Assembly: GCA_001783515.1 (NCBI GenBank)
Contig: MFMN01000015.1
Location: 1-58,583, forward strand
DNA from: Candidatus Kaiserbacteria bacterium RIFCSPLOWO2_12_FULL_50_10
GTDB lineage: Bacteria; Patescibacteriota; Minisyncoccia; Phycocordibacterales; UBA918
Length of the DNA: 58,583 bases
Direction of reading: 5' to 3'
Shown here: piece after piece, positions 1-8,508 of the stretch
Numbering within the stretch: the stretch's first letter is position 1
How the letters are laid out: each line of letters opens with the position of its first letter
Position numbers and translations under genes: made by a program
The notes under the pieces: generated by a model
The model's input: only the letters and a program-made list of their open reading frames with translations
Databases searched by the model: none
Told to the model about the DNA's origin: nothing

Positions 1-52
1 TACCAAATCAAGTCGTTCGTCCAAAATACCAAATCAAGTCGTTCGTCCAAAA
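1..52. repeat. Tandem direct repeat, two 26-bp units
   Basis: Two consecutive identical 26-bp units beginning TACCAAATCAAGTCG occupy 1-26 and 27-52. The window edge cuts the array, so more units may lie to the left. A short hairpin (GAACC-CGCT-GGTTC) follows near 64-77. No gene is visible in 1-206. Confidence 0.85.
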
Positions 53-206
53 AATCGGAACGAACCCGCTGGTTCGTGACAAATCCGCCCATTTCGCCGC
101 ACCCGTCCCGTCCCAATTCATAGCTTCGCGACGGGCTCTTTTGCCCACTCCCGCGCCTTCGGCGCGGGCTTCTTCCCACCTTTCGGATTCGGAAGTTTCT
201 TTCTGC

Positions 207-292
207 GGAGACGGAGGGATTCGAACCCTCGGAGGCTTTTACACCTCGGCACGTTAGCAGTGTGCTGGTTTCAACCACTCACCCACGTCTCC
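207..292 (-). tRNA. tRNA-Ser (GCT)
   Basis: Read on the minus strand this is an 86-nt tRNA with a 7-bp acceptor stem (GGAGACG/CGTCTCC), a long variable arm typical of tRNA-Ser, the T-arm GGTTCGAATCC, and an anticodon loop CTGCTAA giving anticodon GCT, which reads AGC/AGU. No CCA is encoded. The first anticodon-stem pair next to the loop is imperfect. Downstream in the direction of transcription is a GC-rich hairpin near 150-170 (CGCGCC-TTC-GGCGCG), but it has no clear T-run. Confidence 0.9.
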
Positions 293-372
293 AACTTCAC
301 GACTATACTATAAAATGTCCTTTGATACAATTTTTTGTTATCACCTAACATAATCATGCTATACTCACCGCC

Positions 373-1551
373 ATGCAGTCTCTCGAATCAAATATTTGGA
401 AATACGGCATCATGCTCGTTGCAAATAAGCGGGTATTTGCCGCGGTGCTTGGCGCGTATTATCTCACTATTCCCAATGTTACCGCAGCGAGCGTGGGCAC
501 TATTATGCTTTTCAGTAGTCTCGCTGGGTTTCTTTTTGAAATCCCGAGCGGCTACCTCTCCGACAAAATGGGGCATAAACACGCGCTCGTGCTCGCGCGC
601 GTGTTTTTTGTAGCGTCATCACTGCTCTACCTTCTTTCGGAAAATCTCTTGCTCCTTATTCTTGCTTCTGTCGCGTTCGCGCTCGGTGGAGCATTTATGA
701 GCGGCACAGGCAGCGCGTTCATGCACGAAACGCTGAGGGCGCTTGGAAAAGACGACGACTACACACGAATTATGGGAAAACTCAGCTCGCTCGGCTTCGC
801 CATTCCCGTTATCCTTACCGCACTCGTACCGTTCCTTGTCTCTGTGAGCTTCAAACTCCCGTTCCTCGTCATGCTTATCATCGATATCGTCGCGCTTTTT
901 GTCACACTCTCGCTCGTCTCGCCAAAAGTTTCGCAAGAACATATTGACGAAATAGGCGCCACCAACTTCAAGCAGGTAATGCGCGAAGGTATTCGCCTTG
1001 GTTTTATGCCGTTCGCATTCTTTACCGGAACACTCTCGGGGCTTCTTATGATTGGTGGCGTCTTCCGCACGCTGTACCAAGTCGACCTTGGACTGCCCGT
1101 CGTTTGGTTTGGTGTTCTCCACGGTGTTGGGCGACTAGGCGCATCACTCATGCTTGCCTATAGCGGCAAGTTCCGCACATTCCTTCCCGAAAAACGCTTC
1201 TACTCCTTCGAAATAATCCTCTATGCAGCACTCTTTTCCCTCCTTGGCATCATCACCAACATGTGGATTATCGCCACAATCTTCATACTCCTGAACGCAT
1301 TCCAGTGGGGACTCACCCAAATCGAAAAAGGGTACCTGCTTAAACACATCGGGGGCAGCAAGTTCAAAGCAACCCTCCTCTCCGTTCCCGCCCAACTAGA
1401 CGCGCTCGTCGTCGCTGCCGGCAGCTTTATCTTCGGCTACGCCGTCACTGTCTTTGACTACCGCATCACCTACCTCCTCCTCGCTATCGCATTCATCTGT
1501 ATCATGCTTCCGCTCTACGCACGTCTCCGCAAAGAGCTTCACAAAAACTGA
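373..1551 (+). CDS. MFS family transporter
   Basis: This 392-residue protein is almost entirely hydrophobic helices with short loops, consistent with about 12 membrane segments. A major-facilitator motif-A-like loop (GYLSDKMGHK) lies near residues 59-68, after the second or third helix. The substrate cannot be told; relatives are drug or sugar exporters. An extended -10 (TGCTATACT, hexamer 360-365) ends 7 nt before the ATG, so the transcript is probably leaderless. An inverted repeat directly follows the stop. It is a single-gene unit, with tRNA-Ser on the opposite strand upstream. Confidence 0.85.
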   Translation: MQSLESNIWKYGIMLVANKRVFAAVLGAYYLTIPNVTAASVGTIMLFSSLAGFLFEIPSGYLSDKMGHKHALVLARVFFVASSLLYLLSENLLLLILASVAFALGGAFMSGTGSAFMHETLRALGKDDDYTRIMGKLSSLGFAIPVILTALVPFLVSVSFKLPFLVMLIIDIVALFVTLSLVSPKVSQEHIDEIGATNFKQVMREGIRLGFMPFAFFTGTLSGLLMIGGVFRTLYQVDLGLPVVWFGVLHGVGRLGASLMLAYSGKFRTFLPEKRFYSFEIILYAALFSLLGIITNMWIIATIFILLNAFQWGLTQIEKGYLLKHIGGSKFKATLLSVPAQLDALVVAAGSFIFGYAVTVFDYRITYLLLAIAFICIMLPLYARLRKELHKN

Positions 1552-1560
1552 CTATCGCAC

Positions 1561-1594
1561 GAAATAATCCCTCCGTTTATGGAGGGATTATTTC
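1561..1594 (+). terminator. Stem-loop terminator after the MFS gene
   Basis: A perfect 14-bp stem, GAAATAATCCCTCC with GGAGGGATTATTTC, encloses a 6-nt loop 9 nt after the stop codon. The T-rich 3' arm replaces a classic T-run. Confidence 0.7.
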
Positions 1595-1601
1595 GTAGCG
1601 C

Positions 1602-1629
1602 TTTACATTCCATACTACTATGGTACAGT
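1602..1629 (+). promoter_or_regulatory. Sigma70-type promoter for the DUF84 gene
   Basis: TTTACA (1602-1607), a 16-bp spacer and TACAGT (1624-1629) precede a leader of about 60 nt and a Shine-Dalgarno sequence (TTGGAGAAT). This full promoter plus leader contrasts with the leaderless style of the neighbouring genes. Confidence 0.45.
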
Positions 1630-1694
1630 TTCGCTGAAAGGTAATTCAGCCTTGTCTCGCTCTTTTTTGAACATTCACTTTTTGGAGAATCACT

Positions 1695-2240
1695 ATGGCA
1701 CAAGATGGCGCTATGCCAACCCCTGTGAGGATTGTTGTTGGCTCTATGAGTCAAATCAAGATCGAGGCGGTACGCGTCGCCTGTATAGAGCTCGATATTG
1801 TCGCCAAGATTTATTTCGTCGATTGCCCTTCTCGAGTTAACGAACAGCCTGAAGGCTACGCGGAAACCTTTGCCGGTGCCGCGCGCCGTTCTCGAGCAGC
1901 CCTGGCACATAACTCCGGGGCCGAAATTCATATCGGCATTGAGAGCGGACTGTTTTCGCATTACGGAATTTATGTTGATGTTGCAGTCATTCTTGTGAAT
2001 GACGCTTCCCGCAGGAATATTGTGACGACTTCTCGCGGAGTTCAGATTCCGGAAAACTTTGTTGACATTGCGCGAGAGCGCGGCTTCGAAACCACAACTG
2101 TCGGCTCCGTCGTCGCCGAAACGCTCGGTGGTGACAAAGCTGATCCGCACTCGACGCTGACAAACGGCAAGGAAAACCGCCTCGGGCTTCTGACGGAAGC
2201 GATTGTTTCCGCACTCCGTCAAGCCGACCTTGGCGCGTAA
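1695..2240 (+). CDS. DUF84/YjjX-like inosine/xanthosine triphosphatase
   Basis: This 181-residue protein matches the NTPase family that hydrolyses non-canonical purine NTPs (ITP, XTP) to keep them out of nucleic acids. Visible family features are the N-terminal VGSMSQIKIEAVR (the G-S-x-N/S-x-x-K region), the central GIESGLF motif near residue 79, and the C-terminal DPHSTLTNG/KENRLGLLTEAI region. Length is normal for the family. The start was chosen for the TTGGAGAAT ribosome site 6-7 nt upstream. It is followed by 2285-2596 with a short gap and a second ribosome site, so the two are probably co-transcribed. Confidence 0.75.
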   Translation: MAQDGAMPTPVRIVVGSMSQIKIEAVRVACIELDIVAKIYFVDCPSRVNEQPEGYAETFAGAARRSRAALAHNSGAEIHIGIESGLFSHYGIYVDVAVILVNDASRRNIVTTSRGVQIPENFVDIARERGFETTTVGSVVAETLGGDKADPHSTLTNGKENRLGLLTEAIVSALRQADLGA

Positions 2241-2284
2241 TCTTTTCTCAATTTCTTAAACCTCAACTACTATTGGAGAAGCTC

Positions 2285-2596
2285 ATGAGTGATCCTGCAA
2301 AACCCATCACCCCCGCCGAGGCAGAAGTTGCCAAGCGCGCATCAGTCCCTGACGTCATGATCCAGATCTTCAACGACCTCATTGTCATGAACCTGGATGG
2401 CCAGGACGCAATCATCGACATCACACATGTCTTTGAGGCGCTCAAGAAAGCAGGACACAGCGCAGGCGATGCCGCTGCGAACGGGTGGCTGAAGAGCATC
2501 AACACCATCTATGCTGAGGTGGGGTGGACTGTCCGATATGAAGACAACGGAGCACAACAGCTCATTATATTCAGGAAGCCTACTGTTAGTAAGTAA
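2285..2596 (+). CDS. Small hypothetical protein
   Basis: This 103-residue soluble protein has no signal peptide and no recognised family. The start is ATG at 2285, preceded by TTGGAGAAGCTC; an in-frame TTG slightly upstream overlaps the ribosome site and is unlikely. The middle and C-terminal half (VFEALKKAGHSAGDAAANGW...WTVRYEDNG) reads as a helix plus beta-hairpin. It sits 44 nt after the DUF84 gene and ends at a strong terminator, so it shares that transcription unit. Function unknown. Confidence 0.65.
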   Translation: MSDPAKPITPAEAEVAKRASVPDVMIQIFNDLIVMNLDGQDAIIDITHVFEALKKAGHSAGDAAANGWLKSINTIYAEVGWTVRYEDNGAQQLIIFRKPTVSK

Positions 2597-2617
2597 CCCG
2601 CCCGCTCTTTTCCGCTC

Positions 2618-2643
2618 AAAAGCCCGCACTGCGCGGGCTTTTT
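2618..2643 (+). terminator. Rho-independent terminator
   Basis: AAAGCCCGC-ACTGC-GCGGGCTTTTT forms a 9-bp stem followed by Ts, 21 nt after the stop of the small hypothetical gene. Confidence 0.85.
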
Positions 2644-2671
2644 CTGTAGAGCAAGAAGAGTTACATCCATG

Positions 2672-2736
2672 TGGATTTAACTACTTCTCGCACAAAAACA
2701 ATACACGTAACTTTTGTCATCCTGACGGGATCCAGG
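2672..2736 (+). repeat. Family A repeat, right-half copy
   Basis: GATTTAACTACTT, then an ACAATAC block, then ACTTTTGTCATCCTGACGGG and ATCCAGG match the right half of the full family A elements. The end arm can form a small hairpin, ATCC/GGAT with a 5-nt loop. It lies between convergent genes, before the rsmA stop. Confidence 0.8.
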
Positions 2737-2775
2737 AGTCAGAGCAACAACGGTGATTGTTCGCAACGAATTATT

Positions 2776-3564
2776 TTATTTGAGAGAACGTGCAAGAGCC
2801 GTCCATTGTTCAATAGTGAGGTCTTCGCCGCGGACGGTGGGGAGGAGGTTTTGTTGTTTGAAAATTTCTTCGAGCGTTTGACGCGGATATGTCTTTGCAA
2901 GCGCACCGAGGAGTTGTTTGCGTTTGCCGCCGAGGCCTTGGTGGAGGAGTTCGAAGAATTTTGTACGGTCGAGGTTTACGAAGCGATTGTTCGTAATGTT
3001 ATGGACAGCAACAATAGCAGAATCAACTTTGGGTGCAGGGCTGAAATTGCCACGCTTTACGGTTTGTACATATTTCGGTGTACCGAACGCTTTCACGGAT
3101 AGTGAGAGGAGCGACTCCTTTTCATCGCGAGCAATGCGATGCGCGAGTTCCTTTTGAATAAGGAATACGATTGTTTTTGGCTGCTTCGCATGCTCGAGAA
3201 GTGTGCGGAATAAAAAGCCAGAGAGGTAATATGGGATATTTGCGACAACGGCGTAGTTTTCAGGAATACCGTTCATATCTCCCGCCAAAAACTCGCGAAT
3301 ATCTGCGTGCATGAGAGCGAGCTGCCCTGATGCGATTTCTTTTGCAAACACCTCGTAGAGAACTTCCACTGCTCGCTCATCTGCTTCGACAGCAACAACG
3401 TGTGCGCCTGTGGCAAGGAGTGCTTTGGTGAGCGCGCCCGTTCCGGGGCCTATTTCAAGTACGGTGTCACCCGCGGTAAGAGCACCTGCCGCAACCATTG
3501 CTGCTGGCACCGTAGGATTATTGAGGAAATTCTGCCCGAGCGACTTTTTTGCTGTTAATTTCAT
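2776..3564 (-). CDS. rsmA: 16S rRNA dimethyladenosine transferase RsmA
   Basis: RsmA (KsgA) dimethylates two adjacent adenines in the terminal helix of 16S rRNA using S-adenosylmethionine. The protein shows the N-terminal KKSLGQNFL signature, the SAM motif VLEIGPGTGALT near residue 34, and the catalytic NIPYYLS motif (family N-[IL]-P-Y). At about 262 residues it is normal length. ATG 3564 was chosen over upstream in-frame codons because KLTAKKSLGQNFL is where family members begin. An extended -10 (TGGTACGGT) ends 7 nt upstream, suggesting a leaderless mRNA. Confidence 0.93.
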   Translation of the reverse strand: MKLTAKKSLGQNFLNNPTVPAAMVAAGALTAGDTVLEIGPGTGALTKALLATGAHVVAVEADERAVEVLYEVFAKEIASGQLALMHADIREFLAGDMNGIPENYAVVANIPYYLSGFLFRTLLEHAKQPKTIVFLIQKELAHRIARDEKESLLSLSVKAFGTPKYVQTVKRGNFSPAPKVDSAIVAVHNITNNRFVNLDRTKFFELLHQGLGGKRKQLLGALAKTYPRQTLEEIFKQQNLLPTVRGEDLTIEQWTALARSLK

Positions 3565-3629
3565 TACCGACACCGTACCACAAGGAACACACATGCGCTA
3601 GCGCAAACGCCACCTAACGAACAATCATA

Positions 3630-3657
3630 TTGACAATACTCACCTACATGGTACGCT
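3630..3657 (+). promoter_or_regulatory. Sigma70-type promoter
   Basis: TTGACA (3630-3635), a 16-bp spacer and a weak -10, TACGCT (3652-3657). The leader contains TTGATCTTTT (3672-3681) and AAAGGAGAAATTCC before the ATG at 3703. The same leader motif occurs before three genes at 40-41.6 kb. Confidence 0.55.
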
Positions 3658-3702
3658 CTTTTTGCTTGTCCTTGATCTTTTACCTCTCAAAGGAGAAATT
3701 CC

Positions 3703-4362
3703 ATGAAAAAGTTCCTGCTCGCGGCATTTGTCGCGCTCGTGCTCTCGTTTTCTGCTTCTGCCGAAACGGTGCGGCTCGGCGCCGACGGCTCCATTTCCAT
3801 CGAAAACCCAGGCGGTGACCGCAAAATCGAAGTAGCCTTCGGTGACGGCGTCCTTGCGCTCGGCGATGCTTGGTGGAAAGCCGCAATTCGTAACCCAGGC
3901 GTCGTCGTGCCAGTTACCAGCCATGTGAAAGCCGAGCGCTCTGGGTTCTTCCATATCAAAAAAACAACCATCATTGATACCGGCGTCCTCTATGACGGCG
4001 CAGGAAGTGTTACGGTGGTGCGTGATGTCGTTCAGCCTTCGGAAATGGATTCCACGCCGTTTCTCATCATGGCATCCATATCGATATTCTTAGTGTCTGT
4101 GATACTCTATCGTAATCGCATCGGGAAACCCTTGCATTGGAGTTGTTATTTCGCCCCTTCCGGGGTCACATTTCTTCTCTTCTTGTCTTCGCTAGAGGTA
4201 GCTCTTGTTTTCAATTCCCCAAGCGTTTCCGTCTTTTCATTTTTTAGTCTTGCAGCTCTGGCTTGGCTTTTTCTGAAGCTTAAGAAAGAAACGGAGGCGA
4301 CTATTCTCAGCATCTATTACCTCTGTATGGTGGTAAGCGTGGGGACATTCCTCCTCAGCTAA
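3703..4362 (+). CDS. Hypothetical exported membrane protein
   Basis: This 219-residue protein starts with a clear signal peptide (cleavage likely after SASA near residue 20). An extracytoplasmic domain of about 100 residues follows, then three to four hydrophobic segments in the C-terminal half (about residues 120-140, 150-175, 180-195, 200-219). No family was recognised. The start is fixed by AAAGGAGAAATTCC. It has its own promoter and terminator. Leader and ribosome site match those of the CsgG-like island, so it may belong to the same expression group. Function unknown. Confidence 0.75.
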   Translation: MKKFLLAAFVALVLSFSASAETVRLGADGSISIENPGGDRKIEVAFGDGVLALGDAWWKAAIRNPGVVVPVTSHVKAERSGFFHIKKTTIIDTGVLYDGAGSVTVVRDVVQPSEMDSTPFLIMASISIFLVSVILYRNRIGKPLHWSCYFAPSGVTFLLFLSSLEVALVFNSPSVSVFSFFSLAALAWLFLKLKKETEATILSIYYLCMVVSVGTFLLS

Positions 4363-4375
4363 GCCACATCTTTCG

Positions 4376-4406
4376 CCTCGCGCTCCAAGAGCGCGGGGAT
4401 TTTTTG
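4376..4406 (+). terminator. Rho-independent terminator
   Basis: CCTCGCGCTC-CAA-GAGCGCGGGG followed by ATTTTTT, just after the exported membrane protein gene. Confidence 0.85.
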
Positions 4407-4436
4407 TGCGCCAATTACCTGTGGTATAGTTCCCTC

Positions 4437-6212
4437 ATGAAAACAATACCAAAACTCTCGACGTCACCCTGGCGTTTTGCGTGGGACATGTCGCTTAGGA
4501 GTCGAGGTCTCCTTGGTCTCACGCTCCTGCTTGTCCTTATTGGGGACATTATCAGCGGGCTACTTACCTACGTTTATAAAATCATTATTGACGGTGTAAC
4601 CAATGCGAATGTTTCAACTGCACTCCCCACAGGAACATTCATTACAATTTGGTCTGTCGTCTATCTTCTTGGATTTTTGATTGCCGTTCTCACGAAGCAC
4701 TCTGCAGCAGTAACGGGCACGCGGGGAGAAACCATGTCAGTCCTTCGCGCGCAAGCGTCTCTTATGTCGTACCTGTTTGGACACAGTCATCGTTTTTTCT
4801 CTGACGCTTTTTCAGGAACCCTCGGCGCGAAAGTTTCCCAGGCGGCAGACGGTGTGGGCGCTATCATTGAGGGTGCGGTATGGGAAATACTCTCACTAGT
4901 GCTCTCCGTTACTATTGCTACCTCTCTCATGTTCTCCATTGATTGGCGTGCGGGAATGGTCTTTTTGTTCCTCATTGTCATACTCGCCCTTATAAACATT
5001 CCTCTCTCTTCACTCCAGCAAAAAGCGGCTCGTGCACTTGCTGATGAAAACGCAAAAGTGTCTGGGTATTCATTTGATATGCTTGCGAACTTCCGTTCGA
5101 TTCGTACCTTCGCACAAAGCGAACCGGAGCTCGCACTCTTTGTCCGCCAGAACGATGCCGTCCGCAGAAAAGCAAATCACAGTATGGACATGTCGCAACT
5201 CGTCCTTGGGATAAACTCGCTCGCCATTATTTTTGCAACAGGTGTTATTGTGATGCTCCTCGTTACAGGATACAATCTCGGCACCGTAACTGCGGGTTCA
5301 TTTGTACTTATGTTCGCGGTTGTTTTAAATATTTACCAAGAACTTACTCGTGTAGGCTTTACCATCAATCGTTTCGTGCAAACGTACAGTGAAACCGCCG
5401 AGGCGCTCGAGACCCTCATTGTGCCACAGGAAATTCTTGATGCACCACACGCAGAGTCGATTGTTGTGTCAGGAGGAGCAATCGACTTCAAGGATGTCAA
5501 CTTCTCCTATGAACACACGTCTGTTTTCAAAGACTTTACCCTTAGGGTATCGCCACACGAACATCTCGGACTCGTTGGTAGAAGCGGTGCAGGAAAATCA
5601 ACACTTGTCTCGCTCCTTCTTCGTGAATTTGATATCGCCTCAGGCGTCATCACTATCGATAATGTCAACATTGCTTCTGTTACTCAGGATTCACTCCGTG
5701 CCGCTATCTCGATTGTGCCGCAAGAACCCGTCCTCTTCCATCGAACGCTTCGAGAAAACATCGCCTATGGAAAGCCGAGCGCAACCGACGCAGAAATACA
5801 CGATGCCGCAAAAAAAGCACATGCCCATGATTTTATCACCGCACTCCCGAACGGCTACGACACTCTTGTTGGTGAGCGTGGCACCAAGCTTTCAGGAGGG
5901 CAGCGTCAACGAGTTATTATCGCCCGAGCAATACTAAAAGACGCACCAATTCTCATCCTCGACGAAGCAACGAGCGCGCTCGACAGCGAGAGCGAAGCTG
6001 CAATTCAAGACGCGCTAAAAACTCTTATGCAAGGAAAAACAGTCATCGCCATTGCACACAGACTCTCAACCCTTAAGTCCATGTCTCGTATCGTTGTCAT
6101 CGACGGCGGCACCATTCTTGAGGAAGGCACCCACACTGAACTTGTGCAAAAAGACTCAGGCACCTACGCCGCACTCTGGAGCCACCAAGCTGGAGGATTT
6201 ATTCAGGAATAA
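4437..6212 (+). CDS. ABC transporter, fused permease and ATPase
   Basis: This 591-residue half-transporter of the exporter type has an N-terminal membrane domain (about residues 20-310) and a C-terminal ATPase. ATPase motifs: Walker A GRSGAGKST near residue 381, signature LSGGQ near 484, Walker B ILILDEATSALD near 505, and the switch His in AIAHRLST. It should act as a homodimer or heterodimer exporting lipids, peptides or drugs; the substrate is not visible. The start was placed at 4437 because an extended -10 (TGGTATAGT) ends exactly 6 nt before it; the longer in-frame start would lie upstream of that promoter. Confidence 0.9.
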   Translation: MKTIPKLSTSPWRFAWDMSLRSRGLLGLTLLLVLIGDIISGLLTYVYKIIIDGVTNANVSTALPTGTFITIWSVVYLLGFLIAVLTKHSAAVTGTRGETMSVLRAQASLMSYLFGHSHRFFSDAFSGTLGAKVSQAADGVGAIIEGAVWEILSLVLSVTIATSLMFSIDWRAGMVFLFLIVILALINIPLSSLQQKAARALADENAKVSGYSFDMLANFRSIRTFAQSEPELALFVRQNDAVRRKANHSMDMSQLVLGINSLAIIFATGVIVMLLVTGYNLGTVTAGSFVLMFAVVLNIYQELTRVGFTINRFVQTYSETAEALETLIVPQEILDAPHAESIVVSGGAIDFKDVNFSYEHTSVFKDFTLRVSPHEHLGLVGRSGAGKSTLVSLLLREFDIASGVITIDNVNIASVTQDSLRAAISIVPQEPVLFHRTLRENIAYGKPSATDAEIHDAAKKAHAHDFITALPNGYDTLVGERGTKLSGGQRQRVIIARAILKDAPILILDEATSALDSESEAAIQDALKTLMQGKTVIAIAHRLSTLKSMSRIVVIDGGTILEEGTHTELVQKDSGTYAALWSHQAGGFIQE

Positions 6213-6239
6213 CGTGCTCTACATTCCTATAGATCAAAA

Positions 6240-6275
6240 AATCTCAAGACGGTACTGTCTTGAGATTTTCTTTTG
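6240..6275 (+). terminator. Terminator between convergent ABC and helicase genes
   Basis: AATCTCAAGAC-GGTACT-GTCTTGAGATT followed by TTCTTTT. The palindrome has As on the other side and can also serve the opposing helicase gene. Confidence 0.85.
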
Positions 6276-6293
6276 CCTTTACACGAGTGAATA

Positions 6294-8297
6294 CTACAGC
6301 CACACAGTGGTTTCGGCGCCCCAGTCGTCGTCGAGGAGTCCTCGTTTTTTGTTTGGATCGGGAGTAAAACCTATGCCGCGGTGTTGTTGTACTACAGGCC
6401 GTTCTTCTTCAACGAGTTCCTGGGGGATGTCGCCAATGAACGGCGACGGTTCGTTGTAGCGTGTTGAACCAAAGACCATACGAGTCTGCGCCATCGAGAG
6501 ATACACACGCTTCCCCGCACGAGTGAGTGCAACATAGAAGAGTCGTCGTTCTTCTTCGTTGTCTCGCTTGGTGCCGGGGTCGAAGCCTTCGTGCGGGAAG
6601 AGCCCTTTTTCGAGTCCGGTGATGAATACATGTGGAAATTCAAGCCCCTTCGAGGAGTGAATCGTCATAAGACGCACCGCATCCACCACGTCTTCTTTAT
6701 TGCCTATTTCGTCTTGATCACTTTGCAGTGCCGATTCCTCAAGGAGCTGTTCAACGGCTTCGTTTGGCTGCAAGTGCGAATACTTTGTTGCAAGCGCTAC
6801 GAGTTCGTAGACGTTTTGGAGTCGTTCTTCACCTTCGTCGCCACCAGCACGAAGCGCTGCTTCAAGTCCAGTATCTTCAATAATTGCGCGAAGTGTTACA
6901 TCCACGGGCTGTTCATATACCTTCTCTCGAAGTTTACTTATGACCATATCAAAGTTCATAAGCGCACCTTTTGCTTGTGGTGTAATCGCCTGACGGTCGC
7001 CCGCAAGAATCTTATCCATTGATACTTTACCAATACCACGCTTCGGCACATTGATAATACGCGCGAAGTCGCCTTTATTTTCAGAGAGAATGTAGCGGAG
7101 GTAAGAAAGCACATCTTTAACTTCTGCACGCTCGAAGAACTTCGTGCCAAGAAGTTGATATGGCACACCTTTTGTAATCATTGCTTCTTCAAGGACGCGC
7201 GACTGGAAGTTCATGCGATAAATAATCGCGATTTCGCTCGGCTTCGTGCCTGCATCAATGAGTCCTTTGATTTTCTTTGCTACTTCTCGCGCCTCGTTTT
7301 TTTCGTTCTCTGCGTAGATACAGATAATCGGCTCACCTTCTTCGTTATTCGTATACACTGTCTTGTCGGGACGTTGCTTATTCTTCGCAATAATCGCATT
7401 CGATGCATCGATAATCACTTTCGTCGAGCGATAATTCTCCTCAAGCTTAATCTGCTTTACATCTGGAAAATGCTCCTCAAACTGCAAAAGATTCTTAATC
7501 TGCGCCCCGCGCCAGCTGTAAATTGACTGATCCACATCACCTACCACACAGACGTTGCCATGCTCGGCGAGAAGACGAAGGGTTTCCATTTGAATTTTGT
7601 TGGTGTCTTGGAATTCGTCGACGTGAATATATTGCCAGCGTTCTTGGTATCCTTTGCGGATATCTTCGTGGTCACGCAGGAGGTTGTAGGTCTTAATGAG
7701 AAGGTCGTCAAAATCGAGCGCGCCAGCTTCGCGCATGATGACCTCGTAACGTTTCCACACCTCTCCTGCCGCGCGCGCGCCGTACGACTTTGCATTCAAA
7801 AGGTATTGCTCGGGCGTTTCCCCTTCTCCTTTTGCTTTTGAAATTGCTGAAAGGATATTTTTTGGCTCAAATTCTTTAACAGAATAATTCGCTGCCTCCA
7901 TTGCGGATTTAATCGCGCGCATGGTGTCAGAGCGGTCATAAATCGCAAAGTGTTTTGGTAAGCCGAGCCGTTCATGATGCTCACGCAAAATCCGTACGCC
8001 GAGCGAGTGAAAGGTCGTTGCGGTCGGCATTGCGACTGAGACTTCGCCAAAATCATCGGGCTGCGCGGCAGAGCTGAGAAGCTGATGCAGTCGCTCACGC
8101 ATTTCCGCGGCCGCCTTGTTGGTAAAGGTAACCGCCAAAATACGGTTCGCCGGAACGCCACTGCGAATAATTTCAAGAATGCGGTGGGTAATAACTCGCG
8201 TTTTCCCCGACCCTGCACCCGCAAGCACTAGCACCGCGCCATTAATCGTACATACTGCCTCTTGTTGTGCCGCATTGAGCCCTTTGAGATGATCCAT
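6294..8297 (-). CDS. UvrD/PcrA-type DNA helicase
   Basis: This superfamily 1A 3'-5' DNA helicase of 667 residues acts in repair and in removal of proteins from DNA. Motifs in order: LNAAQQEAV (Q motif) at the N terminus, Walker A AGAGSGKT near residue 28, DEFQDTN (motif II), GDVDQSIYSWRGA (motif III), LEENYRST (motif IV), MTIHSSKGLEFPHVF (motif V) and YVALTRA (motif VI). The C-terminal tail is short. The start at MDHLKGLN is supported by an extended -10 (TGGTATAGT) 9 nt upstream and by family N termini. Confidence 0.93.
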   Translation of the reverse strand: MDHLKGLNAAQQEAVCTINGAVLVLAGAGSGKTRVITHRILEIIRSGVPANRILAVTFTNKAAAEMRERLHQLLSSAAQPDDFGEVSVAMPTATTFHSLGVRILREHHERLGLPKHFAIYDRSDTMRAIKSAMEAANYSVKEFEPKNILSAISKAKGEGETPEQYLLNAKSYGARAAGEVWKRYEVIMREAGALDFDDLLIKTYNLLRDHEDIRKGYQERWQYIHVDEFQDTNKIQMETLRLLAEHGNVCVVGDVDQSIYSWRGAQIKNLLQFEEHFPDVKQIKLEENYRSTKVIIDASNAIIAKNKQRPDKTVYTNNEEGEPIICIYAENEKNEAREVAKKIKGLIDAGTKPSEIAIIYRMNFQSRVLEEAMITKGVPYQLLGTKFFERAEVKDVLSYLRYILSENKGDFARIINVPKRGIGKVSMDKILAGDRQAITPQAKGALMNFDMVISKLREKVYEQPVDVTLRAIIEDTGLEAALRAGGDEGEERLQNVYELVALATKYSHLQPNEAVEQLLEESALQSDQDEIGNKEDVVDAVRLMTIHSSKGLEFPHVFITGLEKGLFPHEGFDPGTKRDNEEERRLFYVALTRAGKRVYLSMAQTRMVFGSTRYNEPSPFIGDIPQELVEEERPVVQQHRGIGFTPDPNKKRGLLDDDWGAETTVWL

Positions 8298-8508
8298 AGC
8301 CGCATCACTATACCACACGACCGCCATCAAAAAGCGTTGACAGTTCCTGCAACCTGCGTACAATTTTAGGCATAAGTCGCGCTTTGCGATTTTTCATGCA
8401 CTACTGCTTCTCCGTAACGATACTCCGGCGGCGCGTCCACCCTTTTGTATTCAATCTCTTGATACCCAAACTGATGGTTCCTTACCCAAAAGACCATCAC
8501 GACATATT

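Noticed and set aside
1539-2222. 227-residue minus-strand frame opposite the DUF84 gene
   Set aside because: The plus-strand product matches a known family and has a promoter and ribosome site; the opposite frame has neither.
8343-8508. Missed gene between the helicase and the M23 gene
   Set aside because: No frame of useful length with a start is present; the gap most likely holds only promoters.
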